A stretch of DNA of 44,238 nucleotides, taken from positions 1 through 44,238 of the forward strand of contig CAAEAE010000157.1 in assembly GCA_900753715.1 (NCBI GenBank), given 5' to 3'. Made by a program: the position numbers and the translations under genes. Below, one piece after another: positions 24,546 through 32,261 of the stretch; position 1 is the first letter of the stretch, and every line of letters starts with the position of its first letter. The stretch comes from an uncultured Roseburia sp. Its GTDB lineage: Bacteria > Bacillota_A > Clostridia > Lachnospirales > Lachnospiraceae. The notes under the pieces are model-generated. The model ran no database searches and was not told where the DNA came from. It was given only the letters and a program-made list of their open reading frames with translations.

Positions 24546-25001
24546 ATGTTAATGCCAAGTGTAATGGGAACAGATTTATTTGATACATTTTTTAATGATT
24601 CATGGTTTGACGACCGCGACTTCAGAAATACCGAGAAAAAGCTTTACGGACATCACGCAAAGAACCTGATGCAGACCGATATCAAGGAAAAGGATGACTC
24701 CTACGAGCTTGAGATGGATCTTCCGGGATTTAAGAAAGATGAAATCCAGGCATCCGTTGAGAACGGTTACCTGACCATCCGCGCAGCCAAAGGGCTTGAC
24801 GAGGATGAGAAAGAGAAGGAGACCGGCAAGTATATCCGCCGTGAGCGTTACGCCGGAAGCTGCCAGAGAAGCTTCTACATTGGCGAGGGTATTCGTCAGG
24901 AGGATATCAAGGCAAGCTTCAAGCATGGTATCTTAAAGCTTGACATCCCGAAGGTAGATAAGAAAGCAGTAGAAGCAAACCGCTACATTGCAATTGAATA
25001 A
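24546..25001 (+). CDS. Small heat shock protein (Hsp20 / alpha-crystallin family)
   Basis: The 151-residue product has a short N-terminal arm (LMPSVMGTDLFDTFFNDSWF). An alpha-crystallin domain follows from about residue 42 (MQTDIKEKDDSYELEMDLPG). The GILKLDIPK strand and a short C-terminal tail close it. It is an ATP-independent chaperone that holds unfolded proteins. RBS AAAGGAGAG precedes ATG. CIRCE control is seen directly upstream. A strong terminator ends the unit, so it is transcribed alone. Confidence 0.95.
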   Translation: MLMPSVMGTDLFDTFFNDSWFDDRDFRNTEKKLYGHHAKNLMQTDIKEKDDSYELEMDLPGFKKDEIQASVENGYLTIRAAKGLDEDEKEKETGKYIRRERYAGSCQRSFYIGEGIRQEDIKASFKHGILKLDIPKVDKKAVEANRYIAIE

Positions 25002-25033
25002 ACAAAGGCGTCTGTGAAGGACGTCAGACAAAG

Positions 25034-25062
25034 AGCCTGTCCCTGCGGGGGCAGGCTTTTTG
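25034..25062 (+). terminator. Terminator of the small heat shock gene
   Basis: AGCCTGTCCC and GGGGGCAGGCT pair around a TGC loop and run into TTTTTG. An upstream reading frame for the following glycosyltransferase would cross this hairpin, which argues for the later start at 25146. Confidence 0.88.
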
Positions 25063-25145
25063 CTCTTAACAAATACCACATTGCGGCAGCAGACAGGATG
25101 TTTTATAATAAGAAAAGAGACAACATTGGAAAAAGAGGAAACCAT

Positions 25146-26234
25146 ATGCTTTCGGTCTGCATCATAACGAAAAACGAAGAAGAAAATATCCAAAAATGCT
25201 TAGAGTGTTTAAAGCCATACGGACTTCCGGTTGTGGTGGTGGACACCGGGTCAACGGACAAAACAAAGGAGGTTGTGCGCGCTTACACGGACAGCCTTTA
25301 CGATTTTGCGTGGTGCGACGATTTTGCCGCCGCCAAAAACTATGCGGTTTCCAAGGCGGGGACACCGTATGTGATGGTGCTTGACAGCGATGAGTTTGTG
25401 GAACAGTTAGACGTTTCGGAATTGCAGAAGCAGCTTCTTGCCCACCCGGGAGAAGTGGGACGTATCCGCAGACGCAATTTTTTTACCAGAGATGGAGAGC
25501 AAAAAGAAAACAGAGAGTGGATTAACCGCATTTTTGCAAAAGAGGAATTTTCTTATCAGGGGCGGATTCATGAGCAGGTGACGGAAAGAAACGGCAGAGA
25601 GTATGAGACATACAAGACGTCTGTGGTGATTTCGCACTGCGGCTATGACCTCACGCCGGAGAAGCGGAAGGAGAAGGCGAAGCGGAACGAAACGTTGCTG
25701 CTCGCAGAGTTAGAGCGGCTTGAGGGAGCGCCGGAGGGAAGCAGCGAGGAGGCACAGATTCCTTATATTCTGTATCAGCTTGGGAAGAGCTGTTATATGG
25801 CAAAGGAGTACGAAAAGGCGTGTGCCTGGTTTGAAAAAGGACTGTCGTATGATTTAAATCCTGCGCTTGAGTACGTGATTGATATGGTCGAAACCTATGG
25901 GTATGCGCTTTTAAACAGCGGACAGGCAGAGACGGCGCTGTTGTTTGAAAGTATTTATGACGAATTTGCAAAAAGTGCGGATTTTCATTTCCTGATGGGG
26001 CTTATCTATATGAATAACGAGCGGTTTGAGGACGCGGCTGCAGAGTTTATGCGCGCGACAGGATACCAGGAAAGCCGAAGCGTCGGGGCAAATTCCTATC
26101 TCGCTTATTATAATATAGGAGTGATAAGAGAGTGCTTAGGGCAGACGGATGAGGCGATTTCTTATTATAAAAAATGCGCCGGATATGTACCGGCAAAAAT
26201 GCGTATTGAGAGTTTGACGAGCGGCAAAAATTAG
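25146..26234 (+). CDS. Family 2 glycosyltransferase with C-terminal TPR-like repeats
   Basis: ATG 25146 follows AGAGGAAACC. In-frame codons back to 25014 run through the previous terminator and are discarded. The GT-A domain opens MLSVCIITKNEEENIQKCL, with VVVDTGSTDKT and the metal-binding VLDSDEF (DxD-like). Residues about 200-360 contain helical repeats (IPYILYQLGKSCYMAKEYEKA, HFLMGLIYMNNERFEDAAAEF) of TPR type. It starts a run of three glycosyltransferase genes next to fliD, so flagellin or another surface protein is a plausible acceptor. Confidence 0.88.
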   Translation: MLSVCIITKNEEENIQKCLECLKPYGLPVVVVDTGSTDKTKEVVRAYTDSLYDFAWCDDFAAAKNYAVSKAGTPYVMVLDSDEFVEQLDVSELQKQLLAHPGEVGRIRRRNFFTRDGEQKENREWINRIFAKEEFSYQGRIHEQVTERNGREYETYKTSVVISHCGYDLTPEKRKEKAKRNETLLLAELERLEGAPEGSSEEAQIPYILYQLGKSCYMAKEYEKACAWFEKGLSYDLNPALEYVIDMVETYGYALLNSGQAETALLFESIYDEFAKSADFHFLMGLIYMNNERFEDAAAEFMRATGYQESRSVGANSYLAYYNIGVIRECLGQTDEAISYYKKCAGYVPAKMRIESLTSGKN

Positions 26235-26264
26235 CAGAATTTAGCGTGAAAATGGGAGATTCTT

Positions 26265-27446
26265 ATGCAGAAGACAATCATCTATTTTGTGGGTGTTTAT
26301 GATACGTTAGACCTTTTTACCGGACAGTTAAAGCAGGCGTTTGAAGAGCTGGGATTTGCATCCTTTGTCTACGATGCGGCAGATGAGGCGGCGAGCAAAC
26401 AGGCGCTTCTGGCGCTTTTAATGCAGGCGCAGGCGGAGAGCGTGCCCTGTGCGGCAGTGACGTTTAACAATTTGGGTTACAGCCTTGATTTGCCGGATGG
26501 GCAGAATTTATGGGAGGCGTACGGGGTTCCCTATCTGAATATTTTAATGGACCATCCGTTTCATTACGAAAAACCGCTGCGCAAGGCACCGGAGACGTCG
26601 ATTATATTATGCACAGACCGCAATCATGTGCGCTACATCCGCAGATTTTATAAAAATATCAGGCAGACGGATTTTTTGCCGCATGCAGGAGTAGAACTTG
26701 GCAGCAGACATAAGCCGCTTGCAGAGCGCGGCATCGATGTCCTCTATGCCGGGGCGCTTCCCATCTACACGGTGGAAAAGATGATACCGGATTTAACCTC
26801 CATTCCGGAGGTGGACGGGCAGGAGCTTGCCGGAAATGTGTTGGGGGAGCTTGTGCATCACCCGGAGAAGACGACGGAACAGGCGATAGAAGAGTATTTG
26901 AAAAGTGAGGGATGCGCACTCAGCGATGACAGATTACAGGAGATTATCGTGAAAATGCGTTTTCTGGATTCGTATGCGACCTCTTTTTTCAGAGAGCAGG
27001 CAGTGCGGATTCTGGTGGAAAGCGGCATTACGGTCACTGCCTACGGAACGGGCTGGGACAGATGCGAGTGGAGCGACCATCCGTGTCTTAATTATGGGGG
27101 AAAGGTGCTTGCGCCGGAAATTCTGCCGCTTATGAATGATGCCAAAATTGTGTTAAACACGATGACCTGGTTTAAGGCGGGCGCGCATGACCGGATTTTT
27201 AACGGGATGCTTGCAAAGGCGGCGGTGGTGACTGACACTTCCACGTACCTGGACCGGGAATTTACAGATGGGAAGGAACTTGGCATGTTTCCTCTGCCGG
27301 AGCTTCGGACGCTGCCGGAGCGTGTCTTTGATTTGTTCGGGCATCTTGAGCGTGCACAGGAAATGGCGGAAACAGGGTATGATACAGCACAAAAACACCA
27401 CACATGGAAGAGTAGAGCGGAATATATTGCAGAGTGTTTTCTGTAG
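26265..27446 (+). CDS. Glycosyltransferase of the CgeB/GT-B type
   Basis: The 393-residue product has an N-terminal Rossmann-like half (IIYFVGVYDTLDLFTGQLKQAF) with VPYLNILMDHPFHYEKPL. A C-terminal half has TAYGTGWDRCEWSDHPCLNYGG, LPLMNDAKIVLNTM and AHDRIFNGMLAKAAVVTDT. This is the nucleotide-sugar site pattern of the Glyco_trans_1_2 / CgeB group. It starts 31 bases after the family 2 gene. Sequence relatives often sit in flagellar glycosylation loci. Donor and acceptor are unknown. Confidence 0.7.
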   Translation: MQKTIIYFVGVYDTLDLFTGQLKQAFEELGFASFVYDAADEAASKQALLALLMQAQAESVPCAAVTFNNLGYSLDLPDGQNLWEAYGVPYLNILMDHPFHYEKPLRKAPETSIILCTDRNHVRYIRRFYKNIRQTDFLPHAGVELGSRHKPLAERGIDVLYAGALPIYTVEKMIPDLTSIPEVDGQELAGNVLGELVHHPEKTTEQAIEEYLKSEGCALSDDRLQEIIVKMRFLDSYATSFFREQAVRILVESGITVTAYGTGWDRCEWSDHPCLNYGGKVLAPEILPLMNDAKIVLNTMTWFKAGAHDRIFNGMLAKAAVVTDTSTYLDREFTDGKELGMFPLPELRTLPERVFDLFGHLERAQEMAETGYDTAQKHHTWKSRAEYIAECFL

Positions 27447-27467
27447 AAAAAATGGAGGAACTGCGTA

Positions 27468-28631
27468 ATGCGCATTTTGATATACCGCTGGAAGGCGTAT
27501 AACTACCGGGACATTGTGGAAACTTTTCACGCAATGGGATTTACGGTGGATAACATTGAGCAGAAGCTTGGAAATTATGATGTCAGCCCGGAATTTGAAA
27601 AGGTGATTGAGGCAAAGTTACTGGAACATCACTATGATTTTGTATTTACGGTCAATTATTTTGCAGTCATTTCCAATGTCTGTCAGAAACACGGGGTGCG
27701 GTATGTCTCCTGGTCGTGTGACAATCCGCTCATCAGTATGTATCATGAATCCGTATTTCACCCGTGTAATTATATTTTTACATTTGATAAGACGAATTAT
27801 CTGGAATTTAAGGAAATGGGCGTGGAGCACATCTGGTATCTGCCGTTGGCGGTGGACTGCGGACGGATAGATGCGGTTCTCTCGCAGGCGGACGATTTGC
27901 CCTGTTATGCGGCGGACGTGGCATTTGTGGGAAGTCTTTATGAACGGAATTCCTATGACCGTCTGCGGAACAAGCTGCCGGAGTACCTGCGCGGATATTT
28001 TGATGCGGTGATAGAAGCACAGCTTAATATCAGCGGGGCAAATATTGTGGAGCCGATGCTCACAACGGATATCTTAGAACAGTTGCAGTCCTATTTTGCA
28101 CTGGAAAAATCAGAGGGCTCATTTTCCGATTTGGGGCTTATCTTCCAGACGACGGTGCTGGGCTTTAAAATTGCGGAGGTGGAGCGCCGCAGAGCTTTGA
28201 TTGAGCTGTCTAAGCATTTTCTGGTGGATGTTTACAGCAACAGCGATGTCAGTGATTTGCTGCGGATTCGCTACCGCGGTTCGGTCGATTATTGGAGTGA
28301 GTCACCGAAGGTCTTTCACGCGGCAAAAATTAACCTGAATTTCACGATTCCAAATATCAAGAGCGGAATTCCGTTGCGTGTATGGGATGTCCTTGGCGCA
28401 GGAGGGTTTCTGCTGACGAATTATCAGGCGGAAATTCCATATTACTTTAAAGAGGGAGAGGATTTGGCCTGTTTTGACGGTGTGGAGGATTTGGTGGAAA
28501 AAACTGCCTATTATCTAAATCATGAAGAGGAGCGGGCGCGGATTGCCCGAAACGGCAGGAAAAAGGTGGAGCAGTATCACAGCTATTACCACAGGATAGA
28601 GCAGATATTGCAGATTCTTGCGGAAAATTAA
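27468..28631 (+). CDS. Glycosyltransferase, DUF3880/CgeB-like
   Basis: The 387-residue product begins MRILIYRWKAYNYRDIVETF and has YDFVFTVNYFAVISNVCQK and YVSWSCDNPLISMYH, as in DUF3880 N-terminal domains. The C-terminal half contains VYSNSDVSDLLRIRYRG, KINLNFTIPNIKSGIPLRVWDVLGAGGFLL and a final NGRKKVEQYHSYYHRIEQIL, the GT-B donor half. It lies 22 bases after the previous glycosyltransferase. The three genes end in a terminator shared with fliD. Confidence 0.78.
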   Translation: MRILIYRWKAYNYRDIVETFHAMGFTVDNIEQKLGNYDVSPEFEKVIEAKLLEHHYDFVFTVNYFAVISNVCQKHGVRYVSWSCDNPLISMYHESVFHPCNYIFTFDKTNYLEFKEMGVEHIWYLPLAVDCGRIDAVLSQADDLPCYAADVAFVGSLYERNSYDRLRNKLPEYLRGYFDAVIEAQLNISGANIVEPMLTTDILEQLQSYFALEKSEGSFSDLGLIFQTTVLGFKIAEVERRRALIELSKHFLVDVYSNSDVSDLLRIRYRGSVDYWSESPKVFHAAKINLNFTIPNIKSGIPLRVWDVLGAGGFLLTNYQAEIPYYFKEGEDLACFDGVEDLVEKTAYYLNHEEERARIARNGRKKVEQYHSYYHRIEQILQILAEN

Positions 28632-28661
28632 AACAAAACTTAACATTAATAGAAGCGTAAA

Positions 28662-28710
28662 AAAGAGCAATCGAAAAGAGATTCATAAGAAGTCTTTTCG
28701 ATTGCTCTTT
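28662..28710. terminator. Bidirectional terminator between the glycosyltransferases and fliD
   Basis: AAAGAGCAATCGAAAAGA and its exact complement form an 18-bp stem around GATTCATAAGAAG. The A-rich left flank and T-rich right end suit termination on both strands. The right arm includes part of the fliD stop codon. Confidence 0.88.
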
Positions 28711-29998
28711 AGCATTGGCAGTCCATCATCATACCCGAATAAATCGAGGAGATGTAAGGTGTTGCAAAATTATGTCCCGGATTCTTGTATGTCACAATGA
28801 TTTTCTTGACATAATTCATCGGGTCAACCGAGACATCGCCTGCCTTGTCACTTAAGGAGTCTTTAAAATCGTTTAAAAGTTCAAAACAGTCTTTCGCGTC
28901 CGGAGCAGTTACGGCATCGGTAAGAAGATTTTTATCGACAGAGATAATCCCGTTTTTCTGGAGGTTAAGGCCGACAGATTCCAGCTCGTTGTGGTAGCTT
29001 TTGGCGACAGAAGTCACATCGCGCAGCAGCTTGCTGGAGTGCTGGATTTCATCGTAGTCGTGACCAAATTCTACCATATCGTTATAGACATCGACGAGAG
29101 TCTGGACATTGTCCGTAATCGCTTCGGCATTCGTCTTAAATCCAATACTTGCAGGTTCACCATCTGTGCTGATTCCCTTTAATGTCAGCTCGAAGGTGTT
29201 GTTAATCGTGAAGGTGTTGGAATAGGAACTGCGATGTTTCCCGTTTAACAGGAAGGAGGAATTGTGTGCTTCTTCTTCCACATGGTCAATTCCAAGTGTC
29301 CGCATTGCGTGGATAGAACCGCTGTCTGCGGAAGGCATTACTTCAAAGAGAGAGTCTTCATCTCTGCCAAGTCCGGTCTGTCTGGAAGTAATGCACACAG
29401 CGGTACGGCCGTCATCGTTTTCTACCACCTTTGCATCGAGTCCCACACCGGCGTTCTGAATCAGACGAATCAGCTTATTCTGGACGGTGCGGTTGGTGTC
29501 ACCCTCATTTACGGTATACTGAAATTCATAGGAACTTAAACTTGTCGATAAGTCAAAGCTGTAAGAACCCGGTTTGATATCTTTACGGTCCGGTACAAGG
29601 TATTGTCCGAGATTTACCTGCGGGGTGGCAAGCTGTTCCACTTGGATGTCAAACGTCAATGAACTGTCCGTATTGCCGGAACCGATATATTCTGCACTTA
29701 CCACATTCTCATCGGAGGACTGGGCAATTTTTTTCTGGAAGACGCTTTCAATTCCGCTGCCGTCATCAGAAAAAGACGCGACGACATTCTGAATGGATCG
29801 TGCGCGCTCCTTGATATCAATAGCGGTTTTTTTGACATCCCCGGTATCTGTGATTTTATACAGAGGAGATTCTTTATTTGCTTTTACGATTTGATTGTAT
29901 ACTTTGCGCAATTCACTCTTCTTATGCGTATCATAACGCGATACGGAATTGCCATAAGTAGACAGATAGTAATGATAGGCGCTGTCAATGGCTGCCAT
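28709..29998 (-). CDS. fliD: Flagellar hook-associated protein 2 (filament cap, FliD)
   Basis: ATG 29998 follows AAAGGAGG by nine bases. A longer frame to 30085 lacks a good site. The 429-residue product shows FliD features: an N-terminal helical stretch, a hook-associated domain with FDIQVEQLATPQVNLGQYL, NKLIRLIQNAG, ITSRQTGLG, and a C-terminal segment LVDVYNDMVEFGHDYDEIQHSSKLLRDV. It forms the cap that guides flagellin assembly. The sigma-28 promoter upstream confirms a flagellar role. The chain ends in an unusual Cys-containing MMMDCQC tail. Confidence 0.85.
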   Translation of the reverse strand: MAAIDSAYHYYLSTYGNSVSRYDTHKKSELRKVYNQIVKANKESPLYKITDTGDVKKTAIDIKERARSIQNVVASFSDDGSGIESVFQKKIAQSSDENVVSAEYIGSGNTDSSLTFDIQVEQLATPQVNLGQYLVPDRKDIKPGSYSFDLSTSLSSYEFQYTVNEGDTNRTVQNKLIRLIQNAGVGLDAKVVENDDGRTAVCITSRQTGLGRDEDSLFEVMPSADSGSIHAMRTLGIDHVEEEAHNSSFLLNGKHRSSYSNTFTINNTFELTLKGISTDGEPASIGFKTNAEAITDNVQTLVDVYNDMVEFGHDYDEIQHSSKLLRDVTSVAKSYHNELESVGLNLQKNGIISVDKNLLTDAVTAPDAKDCFELLNDFKDSLSDKAGDVSVDPMNYVKKIIVTYKNPGHNFATPYISSIYSGMMMDCQC

Positions 29999-30126
29999 GA
30001 AATCCCCTCCTTTCTTCCGTGAAAGCACACATACCTGGTGTACAGGGATATTTTGTCTGTATGATAGCAGATAGCAAAGTGTCATCCGTAACAGTAGTGC
30101 ACATCTGCCTGGAAATATTTATCTTT

Positions 30127-30153
30127 ATTTCGGCAAATTGAAAGAAAACTTTA
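30127..30153 (-). promoter_or_regulatory. Sigma-28 (FliA) promoter of fliD
   Basis: On the - strand TAAAGTTT is followed after exactly 11 bases by GCCGAAAT. The consensus is TAAAGTTT-N11-GCCGATAA. The leader to ATG 29998 is about 120 bases. Confidence 0.85.
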
Positions 30154-30218
30154 GAGTTTGTGAAAAAAATGTGAAAAAAGAACAAAATCAATGTCACGAA
30201 ATGCCAGCGCTTTCCGGT

Positions 30219-30245
30219 TAATACTTCCCTTCCCTGAACCGATAA
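30219..30245 (+). promoter_or_regulatory. Probable sigma-28 promoter of the 348-residue unknown gene
   Basis: TAAT and ACCGATAA are 15 bases apart, matching TAAA-N15-GCCGATAA at most positions. The -10 element is strong and the -35 element is weaker than for fliD. The start codon lies about 35 bases downstream. Confidence 0.65.
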
Positions 30246-30280
30246 AAATAGAAATGCAAACGGAAAGGGAGAAATGAGAG

Positions 30281-31327
30281 ATGGGAATTAGCGGAATCGG
30301 TAGTAGTGCAGTTGTTTCCGGGGGAATCTATCCGGGAAGCAGAACGACAAAGGGAAGCAGCGAAAAGGCGCAAAAGTTTGAGGAGACCAAAGAAATAATG
30401 CGAGGTAACATTTCCGGGCAGGAAGAGGAGACGAAGGACCGGAAAACGGCGGTGCGCGGAACAATGGTACAGCCCTGGGCGAAGGAAGCGGCGGAAGCGA
30501 TTGCTAAAAAGGCAACCGAAAAGAAGGCACCGTATTCCGAGCTGGCAGAGGACGGGGTGATTGTGTATAATGGCGTCACCTTTGTCTGTGATGACGAGAA
30601 TGAACGAATCTGCCTTGGAGACACCAGCGACCCCAGCAAATGTATCAGTATTCCGTTGTCAAAGGGCGGCAGTCTGCTTGTCAACAGAGACAATATCGGG
30701 GATCTTTCAAAGGCAATCAATATGTTTTCCCCGGAGGACATTGACCGGATTCTAAGTGCCATTGCGCAGGATACGAAGGCACAGCAGATGGAGCAGGAAG
30801 CGGATGATGCACAGGATTTGATTCAGGAAAAAATTGATGAAATCAATGCTAGAATCAAGAGTGGAGAACTGCAGGACACATTTCAGATTGGCGGAAAATC
30901 CTTTACGGTAGACGAGTGGAAGCAGTTTTTAGAGAAATATGACAGGGTAGAGGAAGAGATTCGTAAGGCAATACAGGAAGAAATCGAAAAAAACAAGGCA
31001 GATGATGAAACGAAGGAATTAGAGCAGGCGAAAGAACGTGCGGTCGGCTCGATTGTCGCAGAGAGTACCCGTTTTACGGATTCTGATGGAGAAGATGAAA
31101 AAACCTGGTATATCACCTGCTACACCAAGGATGAGATGTGGTGTCAGAAGTGCGTAGAGGGCGGAAAAACCGAAGAAATGTGGCGGATGCCGCTTTCTGA
31201 CGGACAGTACGAGCAGGTGATGGTATACTTAAACGAGCTTCCGAAGGATGCGGACATGATGTTTGTCGCACAAAAAGAGTTCTGGACGGATTTTCTGGCA
31301 GGAGAAACCCGTCCGGAAGCGGTTTAG
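30281..31327 (+). CDS. Unknown protein in the flagellar regulon
   Basis: I do not recognise a family. The 348-residue product has no signal peptide. It begins with a Gly/Ser-rich flexible stretch (MGISGIGSSAVVSGGIYPGS), followed by charged helices. A compact module around residues 85-135 contains VIVYNGVTFVCDDENERICLGD. A coiled-coil-like region lies at about 165-255, and a C-terminal module has WYITCYTKDEMWCQKC. RBS GGGAG precedes ATG. A sigma-28-type promoter and divergence from fliD point to a motility-linked role, perhaps a filament-associated or secreted substrate. Its stop overlaps the stop of the convergent SDR gene. Confidence 0.75.
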   Translation: MGISGIGSSAVVSGGIYPGSRTTKGSSEKAQKFEETKEIMRGNISGQEEETKDRKTAVRGTMVQPWAKEAAEAIAKKATEKKAPYSELAEDGVIVYNGVTFVCDDENERICLGDTSDPSKCISIPLSKGGSLLVNRDNIGDLSKAINMFSPEDIDRILSAIAQDTKAQQMEQEADDAQDLIQEKIDEINARIKSGELQDTFQIGGKSFTVDEWKQFLEKYDRVEEEIRKAIQEEIEKNKADDETKELEQAKERAVGSIVAESTRFTDSDGEDEKTWYITCYTKDEMWCQKCVEGGKTEEMWRMPLSDGQYEQVMVYLNELPKDADMMFVAQKEFWTDFLAGETRPEAV

Positions 31328-32112
31328 ACTCTGCGGATAAGTGCCCAGAGCCCCATCATAAGGTCTGCGGGCAGAAGTTTTGCAAAGAAGCGGTGAATAC
31401 TGCATACAATTCCGGGAGTGGAAACGGAAAGCCCGAGCTTTGCATCGCGCAGGGCAAGGCGCACAACATTTTTTTGCTTCGAGGAGCATGGAAAGCGGCG
31501 GATATAGGAACTATCGCCGCTTTTTTTTGCGCGGTCGATAAATTCCGTGTCCTTAATCCAGTAAGGGCAGACAGCGGTAACGCGGATTCCGGCAGAATAT
31601 AATTCGACGCCAAGCGCGCGGCTGTAGCGGTATAAAAATGCCTTGGATGCCGCATAAATGCCAAGGTATGGAAACGGCTGGAAGGCGGCGGTGGAACAGA
31701 TTTGAAGAATGTGCGACCCACGGTGCATAAAGGGGAGCGACATCCGGGTTACATCCACCGCCGCTTTGCAGTTGAGAAGAATCATTCCGTCTGCGTCAGC
31801 GCGGGAAATATCGCGCCAGGAGCCGATTTTGCCAAAGCCTGCCGCATTGACAAGAAAACGTATTCTTGGCTGCTCTTTTAAAAGAAGCGCTTCGATTTCC
31901 CTGAGAGAGTCCTCGTTTGTGAGGTCAGCGGAGATAACCCTAAGAGGCGTCTTTGTCTTTTTCTGTAATTCTAAAAGGCGTTCCTTCCGGCGGGCGATGA
32001 CCCAGATTTCATCGAGTTTTTCACTGCAGTCTAACTGCCGTACAAATTCACTTCCAAGGCCGCTTGAGGCGCCGGTCACAATTGCAATTTTTCGATTCAT
32101 AAAAATAACCAT
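31324..32112 (-). CDS. Short-chain dehydrogenase/reductase (SDR)
   Basis: The cofactor motif TGASSGLG lies near the N-terminus. LVNAAGFGKIG, a Ser in QICSTAAF and the catalytic YAASK complete the classical SDR pattern. The 262-residue length fits. ATG 32112 lies one base after GAAGGG and ATG 32100 lies 13 bases after it, so the start is uncertain by four codons. The oxidoreductase substrate cannot be inferred. It converges on the flagellar-regulon unknown with overlapping stop codons. Confidence 0.88.
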   Translation of the reverse strand: MVIFMNRKIAIVTGASSGLGSEFVRQLDCSEKLDEIWVIARRKERLLELQKKTKTPLRVISADLTNEDSLREIEALLLKEQPRIRFLVNAAGFGKIGSWRDISRADADGMILLNCKAAVDVTRMSLPFMHRGSHILQICSTAAFQPFPYLGIYAASKAFLYRYSRALGVELYSAGIRVTAVCPYWIKDTEFIDRAKKSGDSSYIRRFPCSSKQKNVVRLALRDAKLGLSVSTPGIVCSIHRFFAKLLPADLMMGLWALIRRV

Positions 32113-32130
32113 GCCCTTCTATTTTTCACA

Positions 32131-32159
32131 CATTATACTCCTTTTTAACGGAAGTGTCT
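32131..32159 (-). promoter_or_regulatory. Predicted sigma-A promoter of the SDR gene
   Basis: On the - strand CAGACA and TATAAT are separated by 17 bases. Transcription would start near 32124, just upstream of the start codon. Confidence 0.5.
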
Positions 32160-32199
32160 GCCGGATTTTGCGGCGGAGCAAAAGAAGCAGAGATTTTTC

Positions 32200-32228
32200 T
32201 TGAGCCGGGCATCGACCGGCAGTATAAT
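32200..32228 (+). promoter_or_regulatory. Predicted sigma-A promoter of the GT-C-like membrane gene
   Basis: TTGAGC (32200-32205) and TATAAT (32223-32228) are 17 bases apart. This promoter lies inside the longer open frame that begins at 32154 and supports the later start at 32262. Confidence 0.6.
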
Positions 32229-32261
32229 AAAAACCAGAAAAACTGCGAAAGAAGAGAAAAA

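Noticed and set aside
25014..25145. Upstream in-frame start of the family 2 glycosyltransferase
   Set aside because: The extension crosses the small heat shock gene terminator and lacks a ribosome site. The protein family begins at MLSVCIITKNE.
32154..32261. Earlier start of the GT-C-like membrane protein
   Set aside because: The extension contains the predicted promoter and lacks a ribosome site. The first TM segment follows the ATG at 32262.
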